64,000 bases of DNA, taken from positions 1-64,000 of the forward strand of contig MU119460.1 in the NCBI GenBank assembly GCA_014904845.1, written 5' to 3'. A program made the position numbers and the translations under genes. This stretch comes from Acephala macrosclerotiorum. Taxonomy: Eukaryota; Ascomycota; Leotiomycetes; Helotiales; Mollisiaceae. The stretch's first letter is position 1. Each line of letters starts with the position of its first letter. Of the stretch, positions 43,769 to 57,300 are shown in pieces. Below the pieces are notes generated by a model. The model ran no database searches, was not told where the DNA came from, and saw only the letters and a list, made by a program, of their open reading frames with translations.

Positions 43769-44110
43769 CTAAAACTCAAGAGGCTTTTCATTTCGCACAG
43801 AGCGAAGAAGGTCAAACTTGTCCAGAATTTCATATCGGTAAATATCTTCGAAAGAGGCTAAAGGACACTTAACAGGCGTGAAATGGCGTGGGTGGTTACA
43901 CTCGGGTGCAGCAAGCCACAACCTCAAGCGGGCAGACGATTGATTCGATGAGAAGTGAACACGTACGTATTCATCGCTTTTGGCATGCACGCCTTCGCCT
44001 TGTCCACAGTCGCTTGAGCAGTAGACTCGGGGCGAGACTCGGTGAAGTAACCCCTTGCTCTCCCCACTGTCTGGACAGCTGGGACAGTCCAATGGGAGAA
44101 CGATACTCAA
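43769..44110 (-). CDS. Doubtful small protein with a cysteine cluster
   Basis: A 113-residue frame starting MSIVLPLDCPSCPDSGESKG with RVYCSSDCGQGEGVHAKSDE, loosely like the first half of a MYND zinc finger (C-x2-C..YCS..C.. ..H) but without the full ligand set. The rest (LRLWLAAPECNHPRHFTPVK) gives no match. It may be a fragment of a decayed gene; the sequence upstream (to about 44480) also has weak, broken minus-strand coding character. Low confidence. Confidence 0.25.
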   Translation of the reverse strand: MSIVLPLDCPSCPDSGESKGLLHRVSPRVYCSSDCGQGEGVHAKSDEYVRVHFSSNQSSARLRLWLAAPECNHPRHFTPVKCPLASFEDIYRYEILDKFDLLRSVRNEKPLEF

Positions 44111-45381
44111 ACTCAGTGACCGGGATCAATGGTTGTGTCGATGATCGAACAGTGCTTTAGTAGAGATGAGGCAATTCTACAGAACCCCGCTTTCCTCAAC
44201 TGCCTCGCTATCTTCACATGCCACATAACGGATAAGGCCGAAGCCGCACCCCCACGAGAATACAGCAAAGTTTTGGAGGCTTAGCAGGAGAGAGGTGCGA
44301 GAGTTGCGCGAGGAGGAGAGGAACGGAAGAGGATCGAGCCTCGGATCGAGAAGAACATCTTTGAGTCTGTCCGCCTGACTGTCAACGAAGCCTTGGATCT
44401 GATGCTATTGAGACATATCTTCTAAGTTCTCTGGTCTCGAATTTCGTTACGGGAAGATTTGAGAAAGGAGAGATTATGCTGGGGGTAAGATGACGCTAGC
44501 GGTAAATGCAGGAGGGACTCTGATTGCGAAGATAATTGTACCGATTGGAAATGTGCTATAACTGGGATGAGGTATATGTTGGAATTCTTTCTGGCGGATA
44601 CGAGTTACATGAGTGGACTGTGTTGGTGGTAAGAAGAAAGTGGTGAAGTATGGAAGAAGGCGGATAGCAAATGTGAAGAGGGAAAACGGGAATGGGATTT
44701 CCAAGGGTCAAGTAGCTTAAGCATGTTCTTGAAAGATCGTCAGGGCTGGCTGAAGAAAATGTTTGCGAAGAGAGAAGTTAAGTTGATATATTGGCGTTGT
44801 GTAGAACAATTTTGCAGGGATCAGACGTCAAGAGGATAAAATTCAATGAATACATAGACGAAGTGAAGAAGAACGAAATACAACTATCGACTTTAACAGA
44901 TGATGTATTTGAAGGCACTTGCCAATTTTAGAGAAAAGCCTTGAAGTTGAAGGGGTCGCATGACCAAGCAGGAGAATGGAAATTGTTTTAAAGTTTTTTT
45001 TTGGTATTTGTATATATGAGATATAAACCCAAGCAAGCATTATATAACTCAACCAACGATCTATAAACTCATATACTCCAAGGCGGGTTCGCACCAAGCT
45101 CGATCCTAATCTCCGGTCCCGACTCCATCGATTTCGGTCTCGAGCATGGTGCTCTCCCTAACAATCCAATTCCAAGTACATATATCCAAGATAAAGCAAA
45201 GACAAAGAAACAAGATGTTTTCCTCCACCAAAGTATTCCATCTAGTCATGATATAAAAAAGAAATAGAAAATAGGAAATATCTTTTGAAAATCCATGACA
45301 TGCTGCCCCGCGCTCAGAAAACTCCAACCATTAATGCATCATTATAGACAAAGGAAAGAACAGGGATCTATCAAGATACCC
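44111..45381. other. Intergenic, downstream of the PKS-NRPS
   Basis: No supported gene. It contains the 3' flank and presumed terminator of the PKS-NRPS. A short plus-strand stretch near 44480 (MTLAVNAGGTLIAKIIVPIG) looks protein-like but is broken on both sides. Confidence 0.45.
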
Positions 45382-48300
45382 TTAAAATCTCTTCCTGCTC
45401 AGCGTCTTGAGGCTAGCAGTTCCACCCTCATTTCTCAACACCTCTCGGATGAGAGAAGCAAGACCCGCATTCAGACCAGCCTTTGAAACCTCTTCGATCC
45501 ATTGGTCGAGCTCAATCATAGCAAGCTTGTTGCCATACTTGTTCTCCAAGAAGATACCCAAGTCTCTGAGACGGACATTGTCATCACCGCAGTGGTTCTT
45601 GACGACAGCGCCTTGTGATCGTGCGAAGAGAGAGTTGCAGATCATGTATCCGACTTCCTCGACCTCGACGAATTGGATGTAGCCATCGATACCCGGGGTG
45701 TGGGGAACGGCTCCAATGCGCATAGAGTACTCCATGATGTTGGCAGTCATGTTGACGGTTCCCGCGCCTTCACCTAAGATGTTTGATGGACGGTGGACGA
45801 AGACTGGAAGGCCGAGTTGTTCTGAGCATGCCTCAAGGTACTTCTCACCAGCCCATTTGGAAGCTGCGTATCCCATCGATCCATCAGTTGGTGGCTTGAA
45901 CTCTGGGATGAATCGTTCGCCTAGGTCAGTTTCTGGGACGAAGGAGGCGACACCGGCGGTGGAGACGAAGTGGAAAGGTGTCTTTCGGACCATGGCCATG
46001 CGGACGAGTTCCTTGGTTGAGCCGACGTTGGAGGCTTGGAGGGACTTGTATGACTTGAGGAAAGAGACGTCGCAGCCGTTGTGGATGATGCGGTCTGCCT
46101 TCTTGGAGAGCTCGTTGAATTGTTGTTCGGTGAGGCCGAGGCGTTCTGAGGTCAGATCGCCGTAGTACTTGACAATCTTGGAGGATTCGACTGGGAGTTG
46201 ACGTGATGCCTTGCCATCTGGGAGACGGATGGCAATGCAGTGAATCTTGCCGACGCGCTCATCGGCGAGGAGCTCACGGAGGATTTGGGTACCGAGGAAA
46301 CCGGTGGCACCAGAGAGGACGACCTCGACATATGACCTTGAAACAGGTCGGAGGCCGAGAGAGAGTGAAGATGGCTCGAAGAGAGATTGGTCGAGTGCGG
46401 TTTCAGCTTCCCAGTCGATGGCATTGGTGGGAGCATCGACAGTGGTGACGGCTTCGATCTGAGAAGCCATTGCCTCGAGGCTGGATGACTGGAAGAGTGT
46501 GTAGAGAGCGATGTTGGCCTTGAGGTTGTCTCGAATCATGGCTTGGACGTTGACGAGAAGCATGGAGTTGCCACCAAGGACGAAGAAGTCAGATGTCTTG
46601 CGGATACCTTTGACATTAGACCCAGGTGGCAAGCACTTGGACCAGATGTTCTTGAGCTCGGCCTCGACATGGTTGAGCTCGATTGGCGAATCATCTTGCT
46701 CTTCTTGGAATGCAGGAAGCTCAAGAGTGGCTAATGCTCTGTTGTCAATCTTGCCGTTGGGTGTTCGTGGCAGAGCAGGCACAGCAACAAGCATGCTTGG
46801 AATGTAGGCAGATGGCATGGGCAGGCCAGTGAGGAACTTGCGGTGGTCGGCAATCTCCTTGGTGAAGACGGCGAATGCGACCAGGAAAGCCTGCTCACCC
46901 TCACCTCGGAGGCAGACAGCAGCCTCAGTGATGGCGCCCTTGGACTCGCGGACGATGGTGTTCTTGACTTCGTCAAGTTCGATACGGACACCACGAAGCT
47001 TGACTTGGTTGTCGCCGTTGATACGTCCCAAGAAGACGAATCGTCCATCTGGGAGCATCTTGGCTCTGTCACCAGTACGGTACATGCGGTTCCAGCCCTT
47101 GGCGAGGTCATCGTTGGATGCGAATGGATCAGCAACCCACTTGGCGGCAGACAGCTCCTTCTGGTGAAGATAGCATTGAGAGATGCTTGCACCACCGCAG
47201 ACCATCTCACCAGGGAAGCCGACTGGGACGGGGTTGAGGTTGTCGTCGAGGATGTAGGTAGAGTAGTTGGGAAGGGAGCGACCGACGATCATGTTCTGCT
47301 CGCTGGCAGTTGGGTCGCTGAGAGGAATCTCCCAGGCGGAGTTGATGATGGTGATTTCGGTAGGACCGCAAGAGTTGATGAGTCTCAACTTGGGGAGAGC
47401 GGCCTTCTGGAACTCCTTGACGATGGAGCTGGTCAATGGTTCACCGCAAGAGAATGCAGAGCGCCATTCGGTGAGTTGAGAGATGAGAGCGGGTGATTGG
47501 CGGAGGATGAGAGAGTAGACGGATGGAGTGACGATAGTGTAGGTGACTTGGTGCTCAACCATGAGCTTGACGAGTTCGGTAGGATCGGTTCTGGTTTGGA
47601 CGGAGGCAACGACCATCTTACCCTGAGAAGCAATAAATTGCATCATCTGAGCAAGAGAAAGATCGAAACCCAAGTTGGTTGGCTGCAAGATGACTTCCTT
47701 GCCAAGGCCGATGTCCCAGGCCTTGTTGACGCCATAGATGTGGTTGACGAAGTTGGAATTGGCGAGCATGGTACCCTTAGGCTTACCAGTGGTACCGGAG
47801 GTGTAGATGACACAAGCAGTATCGAGAGGCTTAGACATGTCCTCAACGAAGTGAGTTCGGATGTGGGCGATGTCTGAGAGCTTGAAGATGTGTCGGTCAG
47901 CGGCACCGAATGCCTTCTGAGCAGCGCCGATGGTGATCTCATCGCAGATGATGGCAGCTGGGTCACAGTCCTCGACGATCAGCTCAAGACGTCCCATAGG
48001 GTTGGAGACATCCAATGGAACATAGATGGCACCGATTCTGAGGATAGCGAGCCAGTAACAGACGGACATGACTGAGGGCTCGCAGTTGACACCGATGAAA
48101 GATTGGGGCTTGACACCCAGAGTCAGGAGTTGAGTAGCAATGGTGCTGACCCATCCCGCCATGTCGTTCCAGCTGAGGGAGCCGCCATAGTTGTCAACAA
48201 CTGCGACAGTGTCGCCGCGAGCCTTGACAGCCCAGTCGAACATCTTGTTGATGGTGATGCTCTGGTCGATGTCAATTCTTGGACCGGTTCCGATCTGGAG

Positions 48301-51300
48301 AGCGGTGTGGGAAGCCTTGGTGGTGAACAGATTCTGGTCCTTGATCGGAAGAGAAGGCTTGGATGAGAGGGTCTTGAGGAGGTGGGTGTAGGTGTTGAGA
48401 ACAGTTGAGAGATCCTCTTCAGAGTAGAGGTAAGATTGAGTGGAGACAGTGACCAAGGTAGTACCATCGACAGATTGCTCAACATCGAATTGCAGGTCGT
48501 ATGGGTTGCTGGCATCAGCGAAGTCGATGACTTCACCAGTGCATTCTCCGATAGGAACATCTCGGAGGGAACCCATCTTATAGTTCATGAGGACCTGGAA
48601 GAGAGGGTTGGAAGTGGTGGATCTTGGCACCTCCAACTTGTCGAGGAGGACGTTGTAAGGAGTTTGAGAGTGCTCCAAAGCAGCGAGGGTCTTGTCCTTG
48701 GCCTGCTTGGCGAGCTTAGCGAAGGAGCGGGCACCCTCGACCTTGAAGCGGAGAGGAAGCAAGTTGACGAAGAAACCGAGAGTGTCGACGTGGTCTGGGT
48801 CATTCTTGTTCGCATCGGTGATACCAATGCAAATGTCGTCAATGTTGAGAAGCCTGTGGAGCATGACCTGAAGGGTGGCCAAGTGCACGTGGAAAGGAGT
48901 GACTTGGAGCTTCTGAGCAGCAGCCTTGAGGTTGGAGGAGAAGCCAGCGTCGAGGCGAGTCTCCTGGATGCGGAGATTGTACTCAGTCAATGGCTTCCTT
49001 GACTTGACGGTTCCGAAGTCGAACAGAGGCAGAGTCTCCGGAATGTCTGGGAACTCAGCCTTCCAGTAGTCAACATCAGTGGTCATGGCTTGCTCGACAA
49101 GCATGCGTTGCTTGTTGGCGTAGTCGATGTATTGGTACTTGAGTGGTTGGAGTTGTTGACCACTGTAGATGGCAGCAATGTCACGGACCAGAATGGAAGA
49201 AGAAGTAGCGTCCACTGCGATATGATGGAAGCCCATTATGAGCACGTAGGATTCAGCGTTCTCGATCAAGAGAGTAGCTTTCATAGACTCAGCGTTCTCT
49301 AGATCATAGTGGTGCTCGTTGGTGCGCTTGAACTCCTCCTTGATCTGGTCCTCGCCAGTGTAAGCCTTCTGCTCCATGACGAAAGGAGTGTGCTCAACCG
49401 CGCCCAAGTATCCAAGGTAGTTGGTCTTGTCAGTGTAGAAGGCAGTGCGGAGAGTCTCGTGTCGATCAATGAGCTCGTAGAAAGCTTGATCGAAGTCGGC
49501 GACACGGAAGGGACCCTTGATGCGGTAGGCAAGGGTGATGTTGTAGGTAGCGGGGTTGGTGAGGAAGGATTGCAAGAACCAAAGACGCTCTTGGGAGAAG
49601 GACATGCGTCCAACACGCTCCATACCAGGGATGAGTTCAATGCCATCATACTCGCCAGAGTCGGATCCCTCACGTGACACCCATTGGAATTCCTCGGAGA
49701 GCATGCCTGGAGTGGACGGAGGAGTGGCAAGGAGATCAGGAGTCATCGATCGGGAAGGAGCTGAAGACATGGAAGCCTCAGATGGGATGGACTCCTGCTC
49801 GACCTTCTCGGGTTCAGCAGAGATCTTGACAAGAGCTGCTGCATCAGAGCAGAGAGTGGAGACGCTTCCACCACCGAGGACCTTGAGAACTGGCATGTCA
49901 ACATCGATCTGGCCCAAGAACCAGGATCGGATTTCCATAGCCATCAAGGAGTCGACACCGAGAGCAAGGAGAGGTAGAGAGATGTCGATGTTCTCAACAG
50001 CAGCCTGTAGAATACGGCTCATCTTGAGCAGGAAGTCGCCGCGGATGATCTCGGACTTCTGCTCGACAGAGGCAGCAGCCATGAGACGTTGCTTTATTGG
50101 CAGAGAAGCACCACCAGCGGATGAATCCTCACCCTCCTCCTTCTTGAGGACGTAGTGAGAGAATCTGTGGTTGGCAGCGTACCATGGGTTGTCGTCAGCA
50201 TTGAGGGTGCTGTTGCGCGGGAGACCAGTGATGATATCGTTGGAATGACCGGAGTTGGGACGACCGACCAGGATACATTCAGCGAACATGTCAAGGAAGG
50301 CTGGCTCGGAGATAGCCATCCACTTCTGTCTCTTGAGAGAGGTCTCGAGAGCAGCATCTTGGGAAACAACACCAATACCGATCACCATTCCAATATGCAT
50401 AACCGAGGCAGTGAGGCCACGGTTGCGGCGTTGGGCAGCGATGGTCTGCATGTAACCATTGGCAGCGAGATAGTTGGACTGACCACGGTTACCAACAGTG
50501 TTGGCGAGAGAAGAGAACAGGATGAAGAAATCGAGGTCGGAGCCTTCACCGAAGAGCTCGTCGAGTTGATCAGTACCGTCAACCTTTGGTTTCAAACACT
50601 TCTGGAAATCCTCAAGAGTGATGTCGTTGAATAGACGATCAGCCAACACCATGGCAGCATTAGCGACACCGGCAATCTTTGGCATGATCTTGGTGATCTC
50701 GTCATGAGTCTTGCGGAGAGAAGTGCCATCGGTGACATCGCAAGCAAAGACTTGGACGTTGGCTCCAGCGCGAACCATCTCGTCGTACCAGACCTTGTTG
50801 ACGGACTTGGGGTTTCTTGTGGTGAGGGCAAGGTGCTTGGCACCGTTCTGAACCATCCATCGGCAAAGAGCTTGTCCAAGACCTCCAGTGCATCCAACAA
50901 GGAGGTAAGTCTTGTCATCGCGGAAGAGGTTCTCAGTTCGGATTGGTGCGACCTGAACAGAAACTTCAGTGTCCTGGGTGAAGTCCAAGACAGCTGGGTA
51001 TGCTCGGGCTTGAGAAGAGCTGGTGAGCTCCTTGAGTGTGACGACCTCAGGCGCCTCAGTGCGGTCAACAAAGTTGGCAGCAACGAAGTGAGCCTTGAGG
51101 AGCTCATCCTTGACGCGGTCGGCAATCTTGTTAGAGGTAGCGTTCTTGCCGAACAGGTCGTGGATCTTGGTGTTGATACACTCATCGGAGTTCTGGAGAG
51201 ACAAGATCTTGGATGGCTGGTCAACAGTGGAGAAGTCCAGAACCATATCGATCTTCTTTGGCAGGATATTGCGGAGAGCACGCTCAGAGGTGTGAGGGTT

Positions 51301-54300
51301 GATGTAAACAACCTCAGGATCAGTGGTTGGTGTGGTGGAGGCGTGGAAGATCTTCAAGCCAAGAGACTCGGCAGTGTTCTTGAATGAAGCTGCAAGGCTC
51401 TTGTTGGGACCCAAGAAGAGGACAGTCGATCCATAGCGGAGTTGCGAGAAAAGCGCAGATGAGACGAAAGTGGTAGCAACTGATTCGATGAACTTGGGAG
51501 GAGAGTCAACCTTGACGTAGATTGGTACAACTTGCGAGGCGGGAACGCTGATGATGGAGGCATTGACATGGGAGAAAGCGAGAACATCCTTTCCAGCGGT
51601 GAGATCACCACCCTCGATGACCTTTCCGATAGTCAAGTACATGTTCTGGTTCTCACCGACCTTGATGGCGGCAAGCAGAGAGTGGGTGACCTTGATCTTG
51701 ATGTCGGTCTTGCTCTCGGTAGCGAGCATGGTGAGATGTGGCTCAGCAACAACATAGTTGCCCTCAGATTGAGAGATCAAGACTTGGCTCTCAGAGGGGT
51801 TGACTTTCTTCTCAATTGCGCGGCGGCGAGCATTGAGGCGGTCGTTTAGGACTTGGTCGGCGGTGATACGAGGAATCAAGAACTTGCCGCCCTTGATGAT
51901 CATCTCTTCTTCAGCAGACCAGAGGATGTTGGGAGAGGAAGCGCGGATATCCTCATCGGCGAAGAGTCGGATAGCAGCGGCAGCCAACAAGTCGTTGCTG
52001 GTCTCGACTTCAGATGGCTCGACATCGAGAAGTTGGATCCGAACGTGAGCATATTCAGATTGGAGACCACGTCCAACACCGAGAGACATGTTGGCGTAAG
52101 CGTTCTCGAGTCTGCAACCGGCAGTGACCCATAGGACTTGCTTAGAGCGGTCGACAATGTTCTGAAGACCAGTGATGGTATCTTGAGTCAAGTTCTTCCA
52201 GATTGGCTCATCGAGATCTTGCAAGAAGATGACAGCAGAGAAATCGGACTTGAACTCAGCAAGCTTCTCAACGCGAGGAACGAAGGAGATCTTGGGAAGG
52301 TCGCTGCCAAGTTGCTTGCAGGACTCCTCGATGTAGGCGGTGATCTCAGCATTGCGGGCGGAGTTGTTGCCAATGATGCAGATATCGCGGATGGTGACGG
52401 GGAGCTCGGGTGGGCACAATGGCTCTCGGAGGAAGTTGACCTCATCAGTGACAGCCTGGGAGAGGACGACTGAGGTCATGTACATTGGGCGGTCGGCAAG
52501 ATCGTTGGTGACTTGGTCGACACCAGAGAATCCAGTGTCCTTGAGGAGAGAAGTCCACTGAGAGATGGAAGCAGCAGGGCCGAATCGGCGGCTGTCATCA
52601 TCACCCATCCACCAAGCTGGAAGACCAAGAGTCATGAATTTTACGCGGAGGACATCTGGAACACTGATCTCCTGGAGTACAACATATCCACCAGGCTTGA
52701 GGAGGGATCGGATGTTCTCCATGGTCTTCTGAAGGTTCTGAGAAGTCTGAACGACGTTGGAAGCGATGATCAAGTCATAAGAGTTCTCCTCGAATCCTTG
52801 GTCAACGACATCGCCCTCAATCTCCAATGGCTGAAACTTCATCTTGCCAGTCCATTGGAAAAGGTTCTCCTTGGCCTTGTCGAATGACTTGTCAGTGGCG
52901 TCGGTGAAAGTGTAGCTCTTGAACAGGTGTCCAATCTCGCCAATGACACCTTTGGTGACAGCACCGCTTCCGGCGCCGACCTCAAGGATCTTCATGCCGG
53001 CGTATCTGTGGACAATCTGGCCAACAGTGCGGCTGAGAGAGGAGTTAGACTCCTTGATCTGCTGTCCCAGAGCATAGTATCGGTTGAGCATGTCATCCTT
53101 CATCATACACTCCAGAAGGTTGGTCTGGCCACGAACAACAGAGAGCAGGTTCTGGCCAACGGTGGTGATAAGTTGGACATCAACTTGGTCCATGTGCTTG
53201 GCAGCTTGCTCCTCGAGCCAAGCTTCGTCGTCGTCAGCCCACTCGGCCTTGATGGAATCGTGCTGTCCGTTCTCAACCACAGGGAAGAGGTGGTCGATGA
53301 ATTGGAAGATACGTTGGTGGTTCCACGAGAACTCCTCAACCTCTCGTCGTGAAACAGAGTTGTTGAGTTTACGGAGGTACATGTATGCCAATCGCTCGCA
53401 AAGGTTGACCAAGCTGAGTTCGGAAGATGAATCATCAACCTCCTCAATCTCGGTGGCCGACTTGGAGATTTCAGGGCGGTAGACGGTCTGGGCATAGAGT
53501 TCGATGTCGTTGTCTTCAGTGGCACGGTCGAGAGCTGTGCAGGAGAGACCCTCGATTTGCATTCTTGGAGCACCAGTGGCGGAGCTGAACATGTCGATAT
53601 CGGCGCAGATCTTCATGTTCTCGTTGCTGGTGACGAAGGTGTCAATAGTGACCTCAGCCTCAGGGCCAAACTCATCACGGTCAGTGCTGATTCGGAGGCA
53701 CTTGATGCCAGTTGGGAGGTATGGGCAGCTCATGCCACCGTCACCTGGGAAGTGAAGAGCAGCGAAGCAGGTCTGGAAAGAGGCATCCATCAATGCTGGG
53801 TGCATCATGACTGGCATCTCCGGGTCTTCAGGGTACTCGATGGCAGTAGCTGTGGCTCTGTTCATGCGTCTGTCGATGGTCTCAAGACGGCGGAAGAGAC
53901 CTTGGTAGTTGAAGCCAATGTTCTCGAGGGTGTTGTAAAAGGTCTCGACATGGAGCTTGCTCAGCAAAAGAGGGTTGTTATCGCGCTCTGGGAGGATGAT
54001 GTCGGGAGTGTTGGAGTCGGCAAGAATGATGCGCATACGTCCCTTCATGTTGATGTCCCAGCTTTCAGCATCGACGCCAACAGCGGAGAAAATGGAAAAT
54101 TCAGCCTCGATGAAGTTCTCGCCGTTAAGAGGTCCCTCGTGGGTCTTCTTCAAGGTAAGAAGAGTGTCGGCGCCGTTGGAACCTTCCTCAAGGCCGATAG
54201 CACGGCTCAATTCGATATCCAAAAGCTCGATCATCTTGGTTGGGAGATCACCAGCAAGATCCTTTGATGCCTCCAAAGCCATGGCAATGTAGGCTGCACC

Positions 54301-57300
54301 AGGGTAGACGATTTGGCCCTGGACCTTATGGCCAGCGAGCCAAGGGGTCTCAGAGACACGGACGGTGTTTCTGTAGCGGAGGTCGTGCTCAAGGTCGTCT
54401 GGGAGCTGAGCACCGAGGAGGTCGTGGCGGGGCTTGCTGCGAGTGCGGTACTTCTTGGAGTGGCGAGATTCACCCCAATACTGTTGAGAGTGATCCCATG
54501 GGTAGCATGGGAGACCGCTGACGAGAGCTGGCGAAACACCAGCCTGGAATGAGCGGACATACTCCTCTGTGCGGAATTCGCAAGGAGCAGTGTAGTTCAT
54601 GAGACCGCCAAGAGAAGTAGCCATGGAACCAATGTCCTCAGCGTGGCGGGTCAAGGTGCCGCCATATGGGAGAGTTCCGCCAATAGCAGCCTTGAATGTT
54701 TGGAGGAAAGGACCTTTCAAAGCAGTGTGGGGGCCCACTTCCATCGCGTAGTCGAAAGGCTCTTGACCGAAAACAGCCTGTTCAACGGCAGTCGAGAACA
54801 AGACAGGCTTCAGCATGTTGTCCTTCCAGTAAACACTGGTCAATGCTCGGAGATCCATCTCATCCTCAATTGGGTCACCAGTGACTGAAGAGATCCACTT
54901 GCAGCCCTCGAATGGAAGCTTGGGTTGGATGCGCTGAGCACGGAGAGACTCGACGTACGGTGGAGAAACGGGGTTCATATGCTGAGAGTGGTAAGCCTTG
55001 TTGACCTTCAAGGCTCTGGCGAAGATTCCTCTGTCGTCAAGCATCTGCTTGGCCTCCTTCACAGCATCGATATCACCAGAGAGAGTAACACTCTCAGGGG
55101 CGTTGCTAGCAGCGACGGAAATGCGGCCGGCAAGCTGGGGCTGAGAGCAGAACTCATCAGCATCCTCGTGTGAGAGGCCAGCAGCCAACATGGTACCCTG
55201 CTTTCCAGTTGGGCCTTGAGCAAGCTTGGTGTGGAAACCACGGTAGTAGGCGATCTTGATAGCCTCGGATGCGTTGATAACACCAGCTGCGTAAGCTGCA
55301 CCAATTTCACCAGATGAGTGACCAACAACGGCGGAGAATTTGTGACCAACGGAGCGCAGGATGTCGACAAGCATGACTTGAACAGCTGTGCATACTGGTT
55401 GAGAGAACTCAGCTTCGTCGATACGCTTTCCCTGGACCTTGTCGCAGATGATATCCTCGAGTGTCCACTTTGGTCTATCAGACTCGGGAAGCTCCTGAAG
55501 TGCGGCGTCCATGTTCTTGATAGACTCCTTTGCCATAGTGGATTTGAGGAGGATCTCGCGACCCATGTTGGGCCATTGGGCTCCCTGTCCGGTGAACACG
55601 CCCAAAATTCGAGGTGCCTTGGTTCGGGCGTCGCGGCGAGTGCCAATGTTGGAAGGGGGAGAGTTCTTGGTCTTCTGGAGAACCTTGCTCATGTTCTCAA
55701 GGAGAGCTTCCCTGGTTGCACCAGCGAAGGTGACCTTGAGAGCAAGCTCAGAGCGGCGGTTGGCGAGAGTCCAGGCAAGGTCGTTAAGGTTGATGGACTC
55801 ATCTTTCTCGATGACGTCGTAGTAGTTCTGCACCATCTTTGCCAAAGATGATTCGTTGTTGGCAGAGAGGACGAGAGGAATGACCATTGGGACCTGGGCG
55901 GGAAGGAGCATCTTGCGAGAGATGGTGTATGGCGATGGTTCGTAGCTTTCGACAATGGCGTGGGAGTTGGTTCCGCCGAATCCGAAGCAGTTGACACTGG
56001 CACGTCGAGGTGTGCCAGGAAGTGGTGCAGGCCATGGCAGAGTCTCCTTGGCGAGCTCGAGATGTTCAAGGAGAGGGAGGATCTTTGGGTTGTAGCTCTT
56101 AAAGAGCAAGTTACCAGGAATGGTAGCCCTCTTGATAGCTTGAGCAACCTTGATCAGGCCTGCAAGACCAGCAGTGCCCTCGGTATGACCGACGGAAGTC
56201 TTGACTGAGCCAACGATCAGTTTCTCGCCCTCTCGTTGAACATCCTCGAAGAAGAAGGCGTCGCGAATGCCGTTTGCCTCGATTGGGTCACCAGCGGGGG
56301 TTCCAGTGCCGTGAGCTTCGAAGTATTGGGGTCTGTCGATTGCGGAGAAGGAGTTGAGACCAGCCTTTGCGTACACTTGCTTGATAAGGTTGGTTTGGGC
56401 CTCGCCACTTGGCAAGGTTATACCCTTGGTTCGTCCATCAGAATTGACACCAGTCTCGCGGATGATGCAAGTGATGTCGTCGCCGTCAGCGATAGCGTCA
56501 GAAAGCTTCTTCAGGATGACCGCAGCGAAACCTTCACCACGAGCATATCCGTTCGCGCCAGCATCCCACATGCGAGATCGTCCTTCAGCTGACAACATGT
56601 GGAGGTTGGACTCGGAAGCCATGAACTCAGGGTTCAGAATCAAGTTGGCACCTCCAGCAATTGCCATGCGGGCCTCGCCATTGCGGAGAGACTGAACGCA
56701 GTGGTGAACCGCGACCAAGGACGATGAGCAGGCAGTGTTGATGGTCTCGGATGGTCCCTTCAAGTCGAAGAAGTAAGAGACACGGTTGGAGAGGATAGAC
56801 GAGTTGGTACCGGTAGCGAAGTAGGTTGGGAGGTTCTCAGGGCCGCGGAGAAGCATCTCCGAGTAGTCAGCAGTCATGGTACCGACGTACACAGCAGTGT
56901 CGGAACCCTGCATGTGTTCCATGGAGAAACCACCAGCCTCCATAGCCTCGTAAACAGTCTCGAGGAGGATACGGTGCTGAGGGTCAACGGCTTCAGCCTC
57001 ACGAGGGTTGATACCGAAAAAGCCAGCATCCCAGGCCTTGACGTCCTCCTGAAGGAGGTAGGCGTTCTTGACGTTGAGAGCACCAGAGCGCTCACCGTTG
57101 CTGTGATGGAAGCCATCAGTGGACCAGCGGTCGATATCCCTCAAGGCATCGCGACGCTCAATGAGCATGTCCCAAAGCTTGGAGGGGCTGCTGGAGCCGC
57201 CTGGGAAGCGGCATCCTGTACCGACAACAGCAATGGGCTCGTTGATGTACGAGTCGTATCTGTTGGCAGATGCTTCGGTGGCAGCTGCAGTCTTGCGGGA

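Noticed and set aside
46843..51387. Long plus-strand open frames opposite the PKS-NRPS (for example 46843-47496, 48436-49002, 50704-51387)
   Set aside because: They run antisense to conserved PKS-NRPS domains and their translations mirror that gene's codon bias (Val/Leu/Ser/Glu-rich); no independent domain or start context.
53557..54267. Plus-strand frame of 236 residues
   Set aside because: Antisense shadow of the DH domain of the PKS-NRPS.
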